From NCBI GenBank assembly GCA_905250885.1, contig CAJNOQ010002958.1, forward strand, positions 1 through 22,017: a DNA stretch of 22,017 bases. Direction: 5' to 3'. Of the stretch, positions 1 through 10,311 are shown one piece after another. The translations under genes were made by a program, and so were the position numbers. Numbering within the stretch: the stretch's first letter is position 1; every line of letters begins with the position of its first letter. This stretch comes from Didymodactylos carnosus (Eukaryota; Rotifera; Eurotatoria; Philodinida; Philodinidae). The notes under the pieces were generated by a model, which saw only the letters and a list, made by a program, of their open reading frames with translations, did not search any database and had not been told where the DNA came from.

Positions 1-2208
1 TCAACTTGGTGTTAAGCTTAGGCCAACTTTTATGAAATTCAGCAGAATACAAGGAATCACTTAGAAGAAAAATTCTTCAATTCTTAGTGAAGGCATCTCA
101 TCTGCTACAAATATTGCTATTCATATGTATACTGTAGAGAGTGATAGACAGCAAATAAAACATTTAGTCCAATTGTTGTATAGTATGGTCTTTTAAGAAG
201 GTAAAATCAAGTAGTTGCTATTAGTTGTGATTGGTTTTCAAAGATATACTGTACAAACATTGAGAGAGCACTTAGATTTTTCGTTTCAAGTAACAGTGAC
301 AAGAAACATTTATTATTCTATGTAACTACAGAACAAGTTCTTTTGGATAGATGGCACTAGTTTCTGGGCTTCTATGCAGTCAAAATTCCATTTTTTTAAA
401 TCACAGTTAAGTTAAAATCTCGTGTCACTTTTCACTATCCGAGTCTTCTACTTTTGGCATACAACCCATAGTATCCTTTCCTTGGACTATTGCAGTGAGC
501 TCATTTCATCCCCATTTGCATTTCTATCCTAATATAATGGTAACATTATTTGTTAAACGCATACGAAATGCCTCAAGAGCAGTAAAACTCCACCATCAAT
601 GTAATTTTTTGATTTATAAAAAATCTGGTTTTATTGATCGCTCTTCTTAAACCTGATCAACAATGACTGAATTATGCCGGTTACATTTGTAATTGAAAGC
701 CACGCGGATGCATATAAAAGTGTTTGATATGACCTGGTATCGGTGAACATTAGTAATAAATATGAACACTAGTGTAATATAAAGCGGCGAACATGATTCA
801 GTTAGACACTAAAATGACTGGTTGAAATAAGACAAACAGAAAAGCAGCTGACGGTGGTTGGCACTATGGTGAGATTTTCTTATGGTAGATCAACAAACAA
901 TTGCGAAAATTAGTAATCAAATATATAAGATAATGAACATTTTTATGTTCTTAATGTCGTTGAGAAGTTGAGTACTTGAGGCGAATGTTATGTCTCGATT
1001 TTGTGTTTCATTTTATATGAACCGTGCGAATGACCGAAAACTAATTGATCGGTGTGTTTAGTTGTTCTTTTTTATAGATGAAATTAAAGCCAAATACGTA
1101 CTATTTCTGTATTTTGCATGCTCTACAGCATTAAGGAAAATAAGTGATGATAAAAATCATTTTCTAAAAGTACTTTTTTTTTATTGGTCTTCCTATCGTA
1201 TGATTAGCAATTTCGGAAATGTTCACCGAATATAAAGCTGTTTTTGAGCTTTCGACGTTATACAACGAATCATCACAAGATGTTCTCGTTTCATCTGTTT
1301 TAACAGAGGTGTACCGAGCATCTCAGAGCTAAGGGGTTCTGCCAAAAAAAATTTCGTTCTTCAAAATAAAATGTTTTTTTAAAGAACGAGAGACAAAACA
1401 ATGACTTTTCTGAAACCACGGGACGTTAACCCCTCACACACACACACACACACCGCAGGTACACCCCTGTATTTTAATTTTAGAAAAGGAATACTTTTAA
1501 AGTTTTTAACTCTTTATCGTATGACAGTACAGTTCGCTTTCTCAAAACTATGAACCGTTCTGGCACATGCTAACTCATTTTTCAGATCTTAATTAGAAAG
1601 CAAGCAATTTAGATAGGGTCTTTTGCTGGCTTATCAAGCCGGAAACAACCAAATTTGATGACTAGATACATTAATGCAAATAAAGGAAGATTTTTCGGAG
1701 AAAACCGATGGATTAATTGCTTTTAGCAATAATAAAATCAAGAGCAGGTAGTTTTTTTTACAAATTGGATGATAAACAAATAGACAGATGCTTATTTCAA
1801 TTTTGAAGCGTAATAGTAATTTATAGGTAAAGTAAGACAAATGTATACAAAACACCGTTTGATTCGTTGAGAGCGGTAGCGGTCTCTTTCCAGGAAAGAG
1901 AAGATCCACTAGAAAGATAACTTCACATCTGTTTGTCTGAAACTTGTTTTTCTCTATCGTAATCCAGCTAACTTTTGGACTTCTACATTTGCTGGACGGT
2001 TCGCACGAATTTGAGTAGTGCAAGCTTCTTTCCTATAACTTCGATTTGGCTGAAAGTAAAAAGAACAATAAATTACTTCTTACGAGCTGGACTCTGAAAA
2101 CTGAATTCTCTCTTTTAGAATTTAGCGTTATTTGTATTTTTAAGATAAACGAATTTTGTGTGTTGTGATACATTTGTCTCAGATGCCATAAACGTTTTTA
2201 TTATTATT
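1..2208. other. Intergenic DNA upstream of RFWD3, no supported gene
   Basis: AT-rich and full of stop codons on both strands. The longest open stretch (minus strand, 2023-1634) has low-complexity, hydrophobic, leucine/isoleucine-rich content and no family resemblance, so I do not call it. The only clear structures are a CA dinucleotide run near 1435-1453 and a small imperfect hairpin near 1353-1388 with CGTTCTT/AAGAACG arms. No TATA box is obvious just upstream of the RFWD3 start. Untranslated exons of RFWD3 could lie here and would not be visible. Confidence 0.5.
1435..1453. repeat. CA dinucleotide microsatellite
   Basis: An uninterrupted CA run of about nine and a half units follows a CCCCT stretch. 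A shorter CA tract lies near 13027-13040, just downstream of the four-TM gene. Both are ordinary simple repeats and possible polymorphic markers. Confidence 0.9.
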
Positions 2209-5200
2209 ATGAGCGACAATGAGGTGGTATTATCCGATGCAGGAGACGGAGGTATATATTTAATGTGTTATTATCATACTGTGTTTGTAACACTTCGATT
2301 TTTTTAGACAATTCTGTTGAAATAGAACCCGGAGTTAGCGATGTTGACGCACAGGAACAAGAAATCATTGTGGCTGCAGTACTGGCTGCTGCTATCAATG
2401 ACGAGTCAATGACATCATCATCTGTTCAATCAATTTCAACAACTGTTCAGAGTCGTATCGATGAATCAATGAGTGATTTCGTTGAGCCTCAATACAAACG
2501 ATTAAAAGTCGAAGGACCAGCAGCAACAACAGCAACAGTGTCAGCGACAAATTTGAATGAAACAGAAAGTGACACAGAGGTAAATAATGACATATTTTGT
2601 TTTCTAATGGAAAAAGCATGTTTTTATTTTGTTGTTATTAGACTTGTCCAATTTGTTTGGAAGAATTTACAAATTCTGGTTTACATCGAGTAGTTGTACT
2701 TAAATGTGGACATTTATTCGGAAAGAAGTATGCCCTACTGATTGTGCAAAAATCTGCTACAGTAATGTCATAGGTACTTGGCTTCCGATAGCAAAAGTAT
2801 TTAGGCACCTTGTAAGTCTTTTTTTAGGTACTACTGCTAACCACAGCCAAGTATTAAAGTACCTAACAAGTAATTTTAGGTACCCATCCAAGTAATGTCA
2901 TAGGTGCTTAGATATACTTGGCTTACGGCAGTCAAAGTTCTTAGGTACTCAAATTCAAGTACATTCATCAGGGTGTGAACTGAAATCTATTAAGATCTAT
3001 TTAAAAGGATAACGTATACTTGGTAGCTAGAAGAGAAGAGAACGACTAAAACGTTGAAGTTTTGAATGTGGAATATCTTCTCTCTTGGAACTTAGGAGGC
3101 TATGGTTTAGATATGAATTGGTTTTATGCATAACAGTGTCCTTCAAGATTTGCTTATCATTTTAGTTGTATAGAAAAATGGTTGAAAAATACTCCGAAAT
3201 GTCCACATTGTCAGCGTAAAGCCAAAAAGACGGATGTTCGTCCTATATATTGCCGCGCGTTAAAAGTAAGTTTTTCTGCTAATCTTTTATCTTTTCCGTT
3301 AACCTTTTAAACTGTTTCTCTATCTTAGGTTTTGGACACCAGTGAACGTGATCAAGCGCTGAAAGAATTAGAAAAAGAAAAAAAATTACGTCGTCAATTA
3401 CAATTTGATGTGTCCAATTTACATTTACAGTATCAGATTATATTAGAACAATATTCAAAATTACAATCAGACCATATGATATTATTAAAGTAAATTTGGA
3501 ATCTACATACGTTTTGAATTTAACTTAAATATTCTATTTTAGCAGTGGAAATAGTAGTCACGCTGCAGCATCGAGAAATAGCATGAGTCTTCCGTCAACG
3601 TTGAGTGCAGCATCGACAACCACACCTGTAACATTTAATATTACTCTCGAAAAAGTTGTTACACCTTCAGAAGTATGATTTAATGAAAATAAATCGATAT
3701 TATACTCTAGCAAACATTATTTCTAATTTCTTTATTTAGCAAGGTGGATGTCGCATTTTGTCTTGTTTACCTTCACAACATTGGCTATTTGTTAGCCAGC
3801 CATCACCATCGCCACAATTATTTCCTGGTTATGGTATAAGAAAAGTAGGTTTTCGTAATTGTAAAATTCAGACGGAAGAAACAATAATGTTTATAAAACG
3901 TCACATGAAATATTTGTGGATATATTTATATTCACCATATTGGATCAAAAAGGGTGATTTATCCTTTGATAGTGTGATAAACGATCAACAGAATAGCTTT
4001 CTACCTGTTACTATGAATACGTGAGAATTTAGATTTTATGTTTGCAAATTCTCTGCTAAAGAAGCAAACATTTCTAGTTCGAATAAAAACTCATAGAGGT
4101 TGTTATCGGCAGATTATTATCTATCAAAAAGTCCTCAACTAGAATAAAAAAGTTTTTCTATAGATACCTATCGTGCTTTATCTTTCAACTTTCAAGCAAC
4201 AATATTTCCTTTCAATCTGGTCTGTGATATGAAAATAGATACTCTGAACTTTAGTAGAAAGATCTGATAGATTTTAAAATGTTACCTGAGGATGAAAGAT
4301 GGAAAGAGCATGATCTTTTAGCAAAACGTTACAATTTATAATCCTTCCTTCAGTTACTTGGATGTAATAAAGTTTTAATCAAACGAAACAGTACGATAGT
4401 AAAGAACGTAGTTTTTCTAATAACAAAAACATTGTTTCTATTTAGATAAGTTTACTGGATGGGCGTGTATTAGAATATATACCCATTCATCAAAATTTAA
4501 TTCGTGATGTAGCAGTAAAGCATTCAGCAATTGATGAAGGCCTTATATTGACATGCAGTGTTGATAAAACATTACGAATTTCAAGTTATCATAACAAAAG
4601 TTGTCTTTTAACGTAAGTTCTACTAGGTCTCTTGGTATTTGCTATTTTAGTTGTTTTTGTATATGTATATGTTCAGTTGTAATTGCTCATCACCTGTATG
4701 GAGTTGTTCTTGGAATAATGACGATGAAAATCTTTTATATGCTGGTCTCAACTCTGGCATTGTACAAGTATTCGATAGAAGAAATCCATCGGCAAGTGTG
4801 GATAATTTAAATTTTGAATCACAACAACAGTCACCAATTGTCAGTTTACAATATGTACAGAAAAACCTGGCAACTACGTAAGAGTTTTATATAGATAGAA
4901 TGATATTTATTTTATACGTATGATTAATATTTCAGATTTCCACAAGGAATACTTGTTGGTAGCATGGGAAAAAGTTGTTTTTATGAGTACAATCAAAATA
5001 CAGAATATCGGTATCATGCACTACCATTAGACAGTAAGTTTAATAAATTAAATTTAAAAGAAAAAGTTTTTTAGTTGGAGTATTGGCAAAAGCCAGTTAA
5101 CGACAGTGTTTAAACAGTAAGAATTACGTAGTAGCATCAATTACTTTGAATATGTGCATAGACCATACATGACTTCGAACTTTTTACATATTTGTTTAAA

Positions 5201-5996
5201 ATTTTCTTTTTTTAATAGAAAGTTTATCATCATTACATTATGTATCTGAAACAAATCAACTTCTCGCTTCATTTCGACCATCTGAAACTTGTACACATAC
5301 ACGACATCAGGTAAATGGCAAAATTGTTTGCATCTTTCTAGAAAAATGTACGCTTGAAACACTAAGTGTAATACGGAAAATGGAAGCGACTGATTGAAAG
5401 CACATTGTGAAAAATGATTTTGTGATGCGTTGAGTAATAATCTTCTGTAGAAACGAAAAGAAGGACGACAGTTTATCGTGAAAGTTACTGGAGTTGTAAA
5501 TTTTTATAATTATATAACACTAAGATTTTCTATTGTTTAGCTATACGAATTATCATCTCGTCCAATTGAAAATAACGAATCAATGATAACATTAAATTTG
5601 ATTCGATCATTTGATGGTTCAAAAGTTCAAAAGTTATTATCACGTTCGAAAATATCGATTCGTAATGAACAAAGTTACATTATATCCCCTGATGAGGAAA
5701 CAAAAGGAGTAAGTAAATTGTTTCCACACTATTAGTTTCTATATTCTTGAGAATTTCTACGGAAAATGTTTCTTAGCGTAAGAAGATAAAATACAAAAAT
5801 TGTGCTCTTTGACGTCTTACTAAATAGCATAAAATGCTGAAACCTTTTTTAGATTCAAATTTGGAACGTTAAAAATGGTTCAACAAAAATTCCCACTCAA
5901 AATGATATATTCGATGTTTGTTCGTTTGATGTAAATAACACGACTTATATAGCCGCATTAGCGGAAAAGCAACTACGATTTTATCGATGGACATAG
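2209..5996 (+). CDS. RFWD3: RFWD3-type E3 ubiquitin ligase (RING-like, coiled coil, WD40), 13 exons
   Basis: Exons: 2209-2251, 2308-2579, 2642-2727, 3166-3265, 3329-3489, 3543-3672, 3740-3844, 4446-4612, 4677-4877, 4936-5033, 5219-5310, 5541-5708, 5853-5996. All junctions are GT-AG, the frame is continuous, and the product is 588 aa ending in TAG. Residues 1-105 are acidic and Ser/Thr-rich. The RING-like domain spans 106-149 (starts TCPICLEEF; Cys107, 110, 127, His129, Cys135, 146, 149; core [15 protein letters not shown]). Residues 168-221 are a Lys/Glu/Gln-rich coiled coil. From about 265 to the end is a WD40 region with the family signatures SVDKTLRI and SPVWSCSW and a final FYRWT. In vertebrates RFWD3 is nuclear, ubiquitinates RPA and RAD51 at stalled forks and crosslinks, and is the Fanconi anemia gene FANCW. 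The start is the first ATG that joins in frame through intron 1; further 5' exons cannot be excluded. The protein is shorter than human RFWD3 (about 774 aa), mainly at the N-terminus. Confidence 0.93.
2728..3165 (+). repeat. Expanded RFWD3 intron 3 carrying an inverted/tandem repeat (MITE-like)
   Basis: This 438-bp intron splits the RING-like domain between Lys133 and Cys135, where neighbouring introns are 53-67 bp. Between about 2761 and 2965 it holds two diverged copies of a unit starting AGTAATGTCATAGGT (near 2762 and 2891). It also holds several TAGGTACTTGGCT or complementary AGCCAAGTA motifs and a short palindrome with GTACCTAA/TTAGGTAC arms (about 2855-2881). The extra length is best explained by insertion of a small non-autonomous repeat. 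The splice sites GTATGC and TTTTAG are intact, and splicing restores the conserved GHLFGKNC reading. Confidence 0.6.
3845..4445 (+). other. Long RFWD3 intron 7 with an in-frame open start
   Basis: This 601-bp intron lies between the exon ending in GYGIRK and the exon starting ISLLDGRV. The family pattern (GFGVK-type motif followed at once by the first WD repeat) supports removing it. The first 177 bases stay open in the upstream frame to a TGA at 4022-4024, so a retained intron would give a protein cut before the WD40 domain. That stretch encodes a basic and aromatic sequence with no resemblance to RFWD3. The rest of the intron is AT-rich with two ACTAG/CTAG-type AATAAAAA motifs (near 4074 and 4138) and no clear element. 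Confidence 0.55.
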
Positions 5997-6398
5997 TCTG
6001 TCGTATGTTTGATTATCAGATATTTTTTTCTGTTATGTATATTGTTCCTTTTGTTGTTGTTTTTTTGTTATACAGCCTGTTTATTATGAAATATGTTAAT
6101 GAGCATTTTTTTTCTTTTTCTCTTTTTTCTCACTTAGAAAGTTAGATAATATATACGTCAGACATATCTACTTATCTTTGCTTTGTTACTTTATCCATCG
6201 TTCAACTCGAGCAGGAAGGGCTTTTTGTAGTCTTGATAGAAACGTACTAGAAAAGAGCGATTTGTTGTTTTTTACGGAGTTTTAAGTTTGTTATTTGCGT
6301 CGTTTTATTTCAGATCAATTTGTTTGTATGTTGTTTCGATTAGAGCTAAAGACATGATGACAACAATGGAGGCGAATAAAGTTGCCCGAGTATCATAG
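5997..6398. other. RFWD3 3' flank
   Basis: T-rich DNA follows the RFWD3 stop and is consistent with a 3' untranslated region. The nearest plus-strand AATAAA is about 380 bp downstream (near 6375), so the cleavage site is unclear. I see no gene here. Confidence 0.4.
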
Positions 6399-6563
6399 AA
6401 ACCAACAATCAAATTAACAAGTAATGATGCACAAACATTTGAAGTTAGTCGGGATTTTATCAAACAAGCAACAACTATTAAAGAAATACTCGATGGTGCC
6501 TGGACCCCTTATTTGCGTGATGGATTCGTACTACGGCCAATTATTTGCGTTCGGGAGGCCTAG
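6399..6563 (+). pseudogene. SKP1-like first-exon fragment
   Basis: From 6399 the frame reads PTIKLTSNDAQTFEVS, then FIKQATTIKEILD. This aligns residue for residue with the first exon of SKP1 at 11263 (13 of 32 positions identical by my count). Similarity stops at 6495, exactly where the SKP1 exon ends, with GATG followed by GTGCCT. Unless spliced, the frame runs on to a TAG at 6561-6563. There is no ATG: the codon just upstream is TAG, although its AG could act as a splice acceptor. I found no matching second exon (acidic loop or IPLPNV) in the following 800 bp. The low identity suggests an old, truncated SKP1 paralogue rather than a recent copy. A live gene with an upstream start exon and very diverged later exons is possible but less likely. 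Confidence 0.6.
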
Positions 6564-8380
6564 CAATCCTTAAATTCTCATAGAATCACTTATTTTTACT
6601 CTAATGTTATTACAAACAGCTAGTCTATCACACGATTGTATCTGATGAGGTCCTGCCGTTATAATGTATCGTCTTTATACATTTGTTCTCTCAAATTTTA
6701 GGGAAAACTGGCTCCGCCTAAAATCACAGAATATACAGATATTCTTTTATTGAAGAGAAATTTATTTTCAAACTCTCTGCCACCTATCCTTATAAGAATT
6801 TCAAGAGTAAATAAACTAAGAAAATAGATATTCACATTAAAATAACTCTCTCACTTGACCGGAAAGTGGTGTTAAGTTCGCGAACGTCTTCTTTTGAACA
6901 GAACATTCTTCCTCTTCAATAATAAAAGCAGAACAAAACTTTTAAGAAGAGTGTGTAGTGATTTTTCTCCCTTAGTTTCTTGACTGGAACGGGTATCTGG
7001 AGAACTTCTGAACAAAACCAACACATTAGCTAATGGTTTTGGATATTTTATTTAGTTGATTAGTTGTTAGTTATACCAGTACCTTCTGGCATTAATGTAG
7101 AAATTATGTTAGATGGTTGTTTTACTGTAGAATTGAAAGAGGCGTGATTACTGTGTTAAGATCGAACTAAGTTGACTGTGACGTATTCTAATTCGAGAGC
7201 CATTACTGTTGAAAGCTATCAATAATAGAACTCGAACATGTTCTTTGTGGTTTATGGACTTTTTTCTTAGCAGTTACCTGAGACAAATTCCTTACGTGCA
7301 CCCTACTTTATTTTTTACCCAGGGGCAAAATAGCACCTTCAGTTATCTACTATAAGAAAGTTTGGAAATAGTGAACATTAACCTGGCGAGACGAAACAAA
7401 CTCAAAGTGTTACTTCTTTAAAAATCTGAATATTTAAATTCTTTTTATAGTTTCTTGATTTTGAATATTCAACACCTTAGAAACGCTCTATTTTTTTATT
7501 ATAATACCTTTTCTTGGCATTATCTGAAAGACATTGAAGCATCGACGCGAAAACATCGTAATCTTATGAACTTGTTTCGGAACGGATGAATATTCTGGCT
7601 TGTATTTTCACTTGAGTTTCAGCTAATTTATTTTCGATTATTATTTGAATATGTCAGAGAAACAGCAAGCACGATCGCAATCTCGTAAATTACGGTTAAT
7701 GATTTGTCATTATACTGAGAACGTTTTGTACCACTTGATAGTGTCATTCTTTACGTTATACTTTCTTAGAATACTGTTTTTAAGAGTCTCTTTCTTTTCA
7801 TAAGTAGCCGACCATCAAAAGTTTATTAACCATTTGTTGCAAAACACCCGCGAACATGGTTAGTATTAAGACTCAATTTCGGATAGTTTCAGGCAAGTGC
7901 ATCCCTGGACCATCCAAAATTCAGTCTTTATATCTGCCATTTTGTTAGACATGATGGAATAGAAAAATCTGAGATGATCTGTAACGACGAGTTAAAACAA
8001 AATTTTGACATAAATTTCGGATATCACACTAAAATGATTAATATTTGACAAAATGATCTTTATTGTTCGCTTTTACATCAGAATTCTTTGTTTACCTTTA
8101 TTTATTAGTAGTTTTGCGCTCTATTATATTTTCTTCTCGCTTTCTATGTGCTTATCTCAAAACGGTATGATGTTATAAGGAACATATTTATGGGTTATAT
8201 TTATCATGTCCAGTCAGTTCATCTTTTTTTGTAATAACGTTGAACTTGACAAATAAAAAGTTATTCCACTCAGTGACCCGAAATGATTTTGCAATAGAAA
8301 ATACATTGTAACGCGTAAGAGACAAGATGAAGAAAGGAGACCATATAATATTTCAATACAAAAAAATTCTACCAATAACA
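6564..8380. other. Intergenic DNA, no supported gene
   Basis: AT-rich sequence with frequent stops in all frames. I found no exon with both coding character and splice signals, and no clear internal inverted repeat. Short open stretches on the minus strand near 8411-8214 are hydrophobic and not family-like. The interval ends at the outer terminal repeat of the mobile-element nest. Confidence 0.45.
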
Positions 8381-8442
8381 GCTGATCCATAAAGAATGTC
8401 ATTTTCGCCATTTTTCCTTTATCTCTTCTTCCTTCAGTCCAC
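8381..8442 (+). repeat. Left outer terminal inverted repeat
   Basis: Starts GCTGATCC and pairs with 10861-10922. Similarity ends sharply at the outer side (GCTGATCC on the left, GGATCAGC on the right), which fixes the element boundary. Confidence 0.8.
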
Positions 8443-8465
8443 CAGATGAAGAGATTTGTGTTTAA

Positions 8466-8662
8466 AAAAAGCGCACGCTTTAATCGTGCTAACCTGATAG
8501 TTTAAACGTCAAAATCTGACGCTTTTTTTAACGTTTTAAACGTTCTAAGCTGACATTTTAACCATATCAATTTGACGCTTCTTTCAACCTGACGGTTAAA
8601 ACGCCAGGCCAACATGATGTTTTAACCGTTCGGTTGGAAAAAAACGTCAGGTTGGAACGTTT
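8466..8662. repeat. Left subterminal array of CCTGACGTTTT-type motifs
   Basis: About eight variants in both orientations, for example AACCTGATAGTTT, AAACGTCAAAATCTGACGC, AACCTGACGGTT and AAAACGTCAGGTTGG. The right array at 9675-9925 carries the same motif family, including two AACCTGACGTTTT copies near 9700 and 9890. Confidence 0.7.
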
Positions 8663-8830
8663 CAAATGTCTGTATGATTAGGCAGGGTTTGAGTTTGAAA
8701 AGGCACACTTTGCTAAAGAATGGTTGAAGGAAATGCCCTTCAATTATTTATTTCTCTCGAAACTTTCTGGTATGTAGAGTGATGCATATAATGACTCAGT
8801 TTATGCACTTTGCATATATGTTATCTGGAC

Positions 8831-9072
8831 TGAATTCATTGAATTAATATTTTAAATTAAATGAAGATTCTAATTATTAAACTTTTTACCGTTCTCGGTT
8901 TTTTGAAGAAATCCGTTGTTTTTGACATAAATACATTTTACAGTGATGCCATCTTTCTCACAATAATGTATTTATCTCAAAAACGACGAATTTCTTGAAA
9001 AAACTGAAAACGACAAAGAGTTTCTAATTAGCATATCTATTTAATTTAAAATATTATAATTATCGAATTATT
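8831..9072. repeat. Palindromic MITE-like sequence inside the inner element
   Basis: Left arm 8831-8937 and right arm 8965-9072 are inverted copies of about 105 bp around a loop of about 27 bp. Shared blocks include AATGTATTTAT, TCAAAAAC, CGGATTTCTT versus CGAATTTCTT, and TTTAATTTAAAATATTA. The arms differ by scattered substitutions and small indels, so this is an aged palindrome. The outer parts are very AT-rich. Confidence 0.75.
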
Positions 9073-9664
9073 GATGGTTTTCATGTAATATTTGTTTATT
9101 TTGTTCTTGTTCTATTGTTTTCTTGATAAAAGTTATATTCACAACAGTAAGTTGCAATAAAAATACAGAAGTTTTTTATATTCCGATTTGTTTGTAAATC
9201 GGACCTTGCAAAATATCTGTGCACAAGCCTCTAAGATCATATCTAAAGTCGTTATAAAAAAAACCAGCGGTTTCTTCACATTTTACCTTGTAATGTTTCT
9301 CAGATTATTTTTTGGCATGAGTACTCTAACGATCGGCGATTCGATACGTTGCTATTCTTTCTAGGAAGCCGCGAACTAATCCGAGAGTTACAAAATGAGT
9401 AAAACGATCATCCCTGTTTGATGATTAATGTGACAGATTCCTCTGTTTTGCATCTGATTCCTTTGAACATTTCGAAAAAAGCTAATTTAGTATTTAGTTT
9501 GTGATTAACAACCTCCCTTGGGGCAGTATGCAACGTTACTTCCACTACTCAATTTTTATTGATATGCATTTTTATTGAAAAATTCAATTTTATTTCCAAT
9601 CTTTGTTTCTACGAAGTTAAAACATTAAGCATAAAAGAAAGAATAATTCATTTTAAATATTCGA

Positions 9665-9931
9665 TAAGAAAAACCCGACGCTTAAGCCATCAGAGCGCAC
9701 AACCTGACGTTTTTTTAGTGTCGGGCTTTTTTTGTTACTCAGCTCAGATGACTCATCCGATCTAACGTTTTTTTCAGTCAGTTTGCGCAACGAGACGAAA
9801 AAAACGTCAAAAATCATCATTTAGGAATCAGATTGGAACGGATAAAACGCCACGTTGGATTTATTTTTTAAAGAATGATTCACAACCTGACGTTTTAAGA
9901 GTCAAGGTTGAAATGGTTAAAACGTGCGTCT
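9665..9931. repeat. Right subterminal array of the inner element
   Basis: Contains AACCTGACGTTTT near 9700 and 9890, AAAAACGTCAAAA near 9806, AAAACGCCACGTTGG near 9845 and a hairpin of CCCGACGC with GTGTCGGG near 9675-9728. It mirrors the left array at 8466-8662. Confidence 0.65.
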
Positions 9932-9941
9932 TGTTTACAGT

Positions 9942-9980
9942 GTGAACTTCTCTACAAGAACTAATCAAAAATTTTTGGTC
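9942..9980 (+). repeat. Inner part of the left outer arm, displaced by insertion
   Basis: Inverted match to 10800-10837 with a few differences. It lies 1.5 kb from the rest of its arm (8381-8442) because of the nested element. Confidence 0.8.
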
Positions 9981-10311
9981 GGTGATGTATATGTTAAAAA
10001 GCATATGAAAGATTTCGAACAGCGCCAAAAAGATAAACTTTGTAATTTAAAAAACGACATTATTCGTTTGTTGTTTGAGATTGAACAAAATTAAATTAAC
10101 TATTTTGTAGCTTGTGAAAAGCTCCATCTTTCAGTTATAGTTCGAATTTTTCTGCATTAAAACCCGTAAAAGCTTTTTTTTGTTTGTGAGTCGCTTTTTC
10201 TCTCATGAATTTTGCTATCCCTGATTTTGCACGTTCTCATGTTTGAGGTTTGTGTATAATTTTTGAAACATGATTTCATACGTTTTGAAGCGGAATGTAG
10301 ACCACGATAAT

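Larger units (their letters stand above)
8465..9931. mobile_element. Inner nested element with subterminal repeat arrays (about 1.47 kb)
   Basis: It splits the left arm of the outer element. Its ends are imperfect inverted repeats of about 45 bp: left AAGCGCACGCTTTAA, right (reverse complement) AAGACGCACGTTTTAA, both continuing to a CAACC/TAACCT and then an AAACGTCA block. TGTTTA occurs directly at both borders (8459-8464 and 9932-9937) and is a candidate 6-bp target duplication. Clusters of the motif CCTGACGTTTT and variants, in both orientations, fill about 8490-8660 and 9675-9925. Such subterminal arrays are known from several DNA-transposon groups, where they bind transposase. No coding capacity for a transposase is seen, so this is a non-autonomous copy. 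Confidence 0.65.

Noticed and set aside
1634..2023. 129-codon open frame on the minus strand
   Set aside because: The longest open stretch in the first 2.2 kb, but its content is Leu/Ile/Phe-rich as expected from AT-rich DNA, with no domain, no splice support and no family resemblance.
2395..2619. Minus-strand open frame with a poly-leucine run
   Set aside because: It is the antisense of RFWD3 exon 2, where CAG/CAA-type repeats give Leu on the opposite strand.
4601..4810. Plus-strand open frame overlapping the RFWD3 WD40 exons
   Set aside because: Wrong frame; the neighbouring frame gives the conserved SPVWSCSW reading and joins correctly by splicing.
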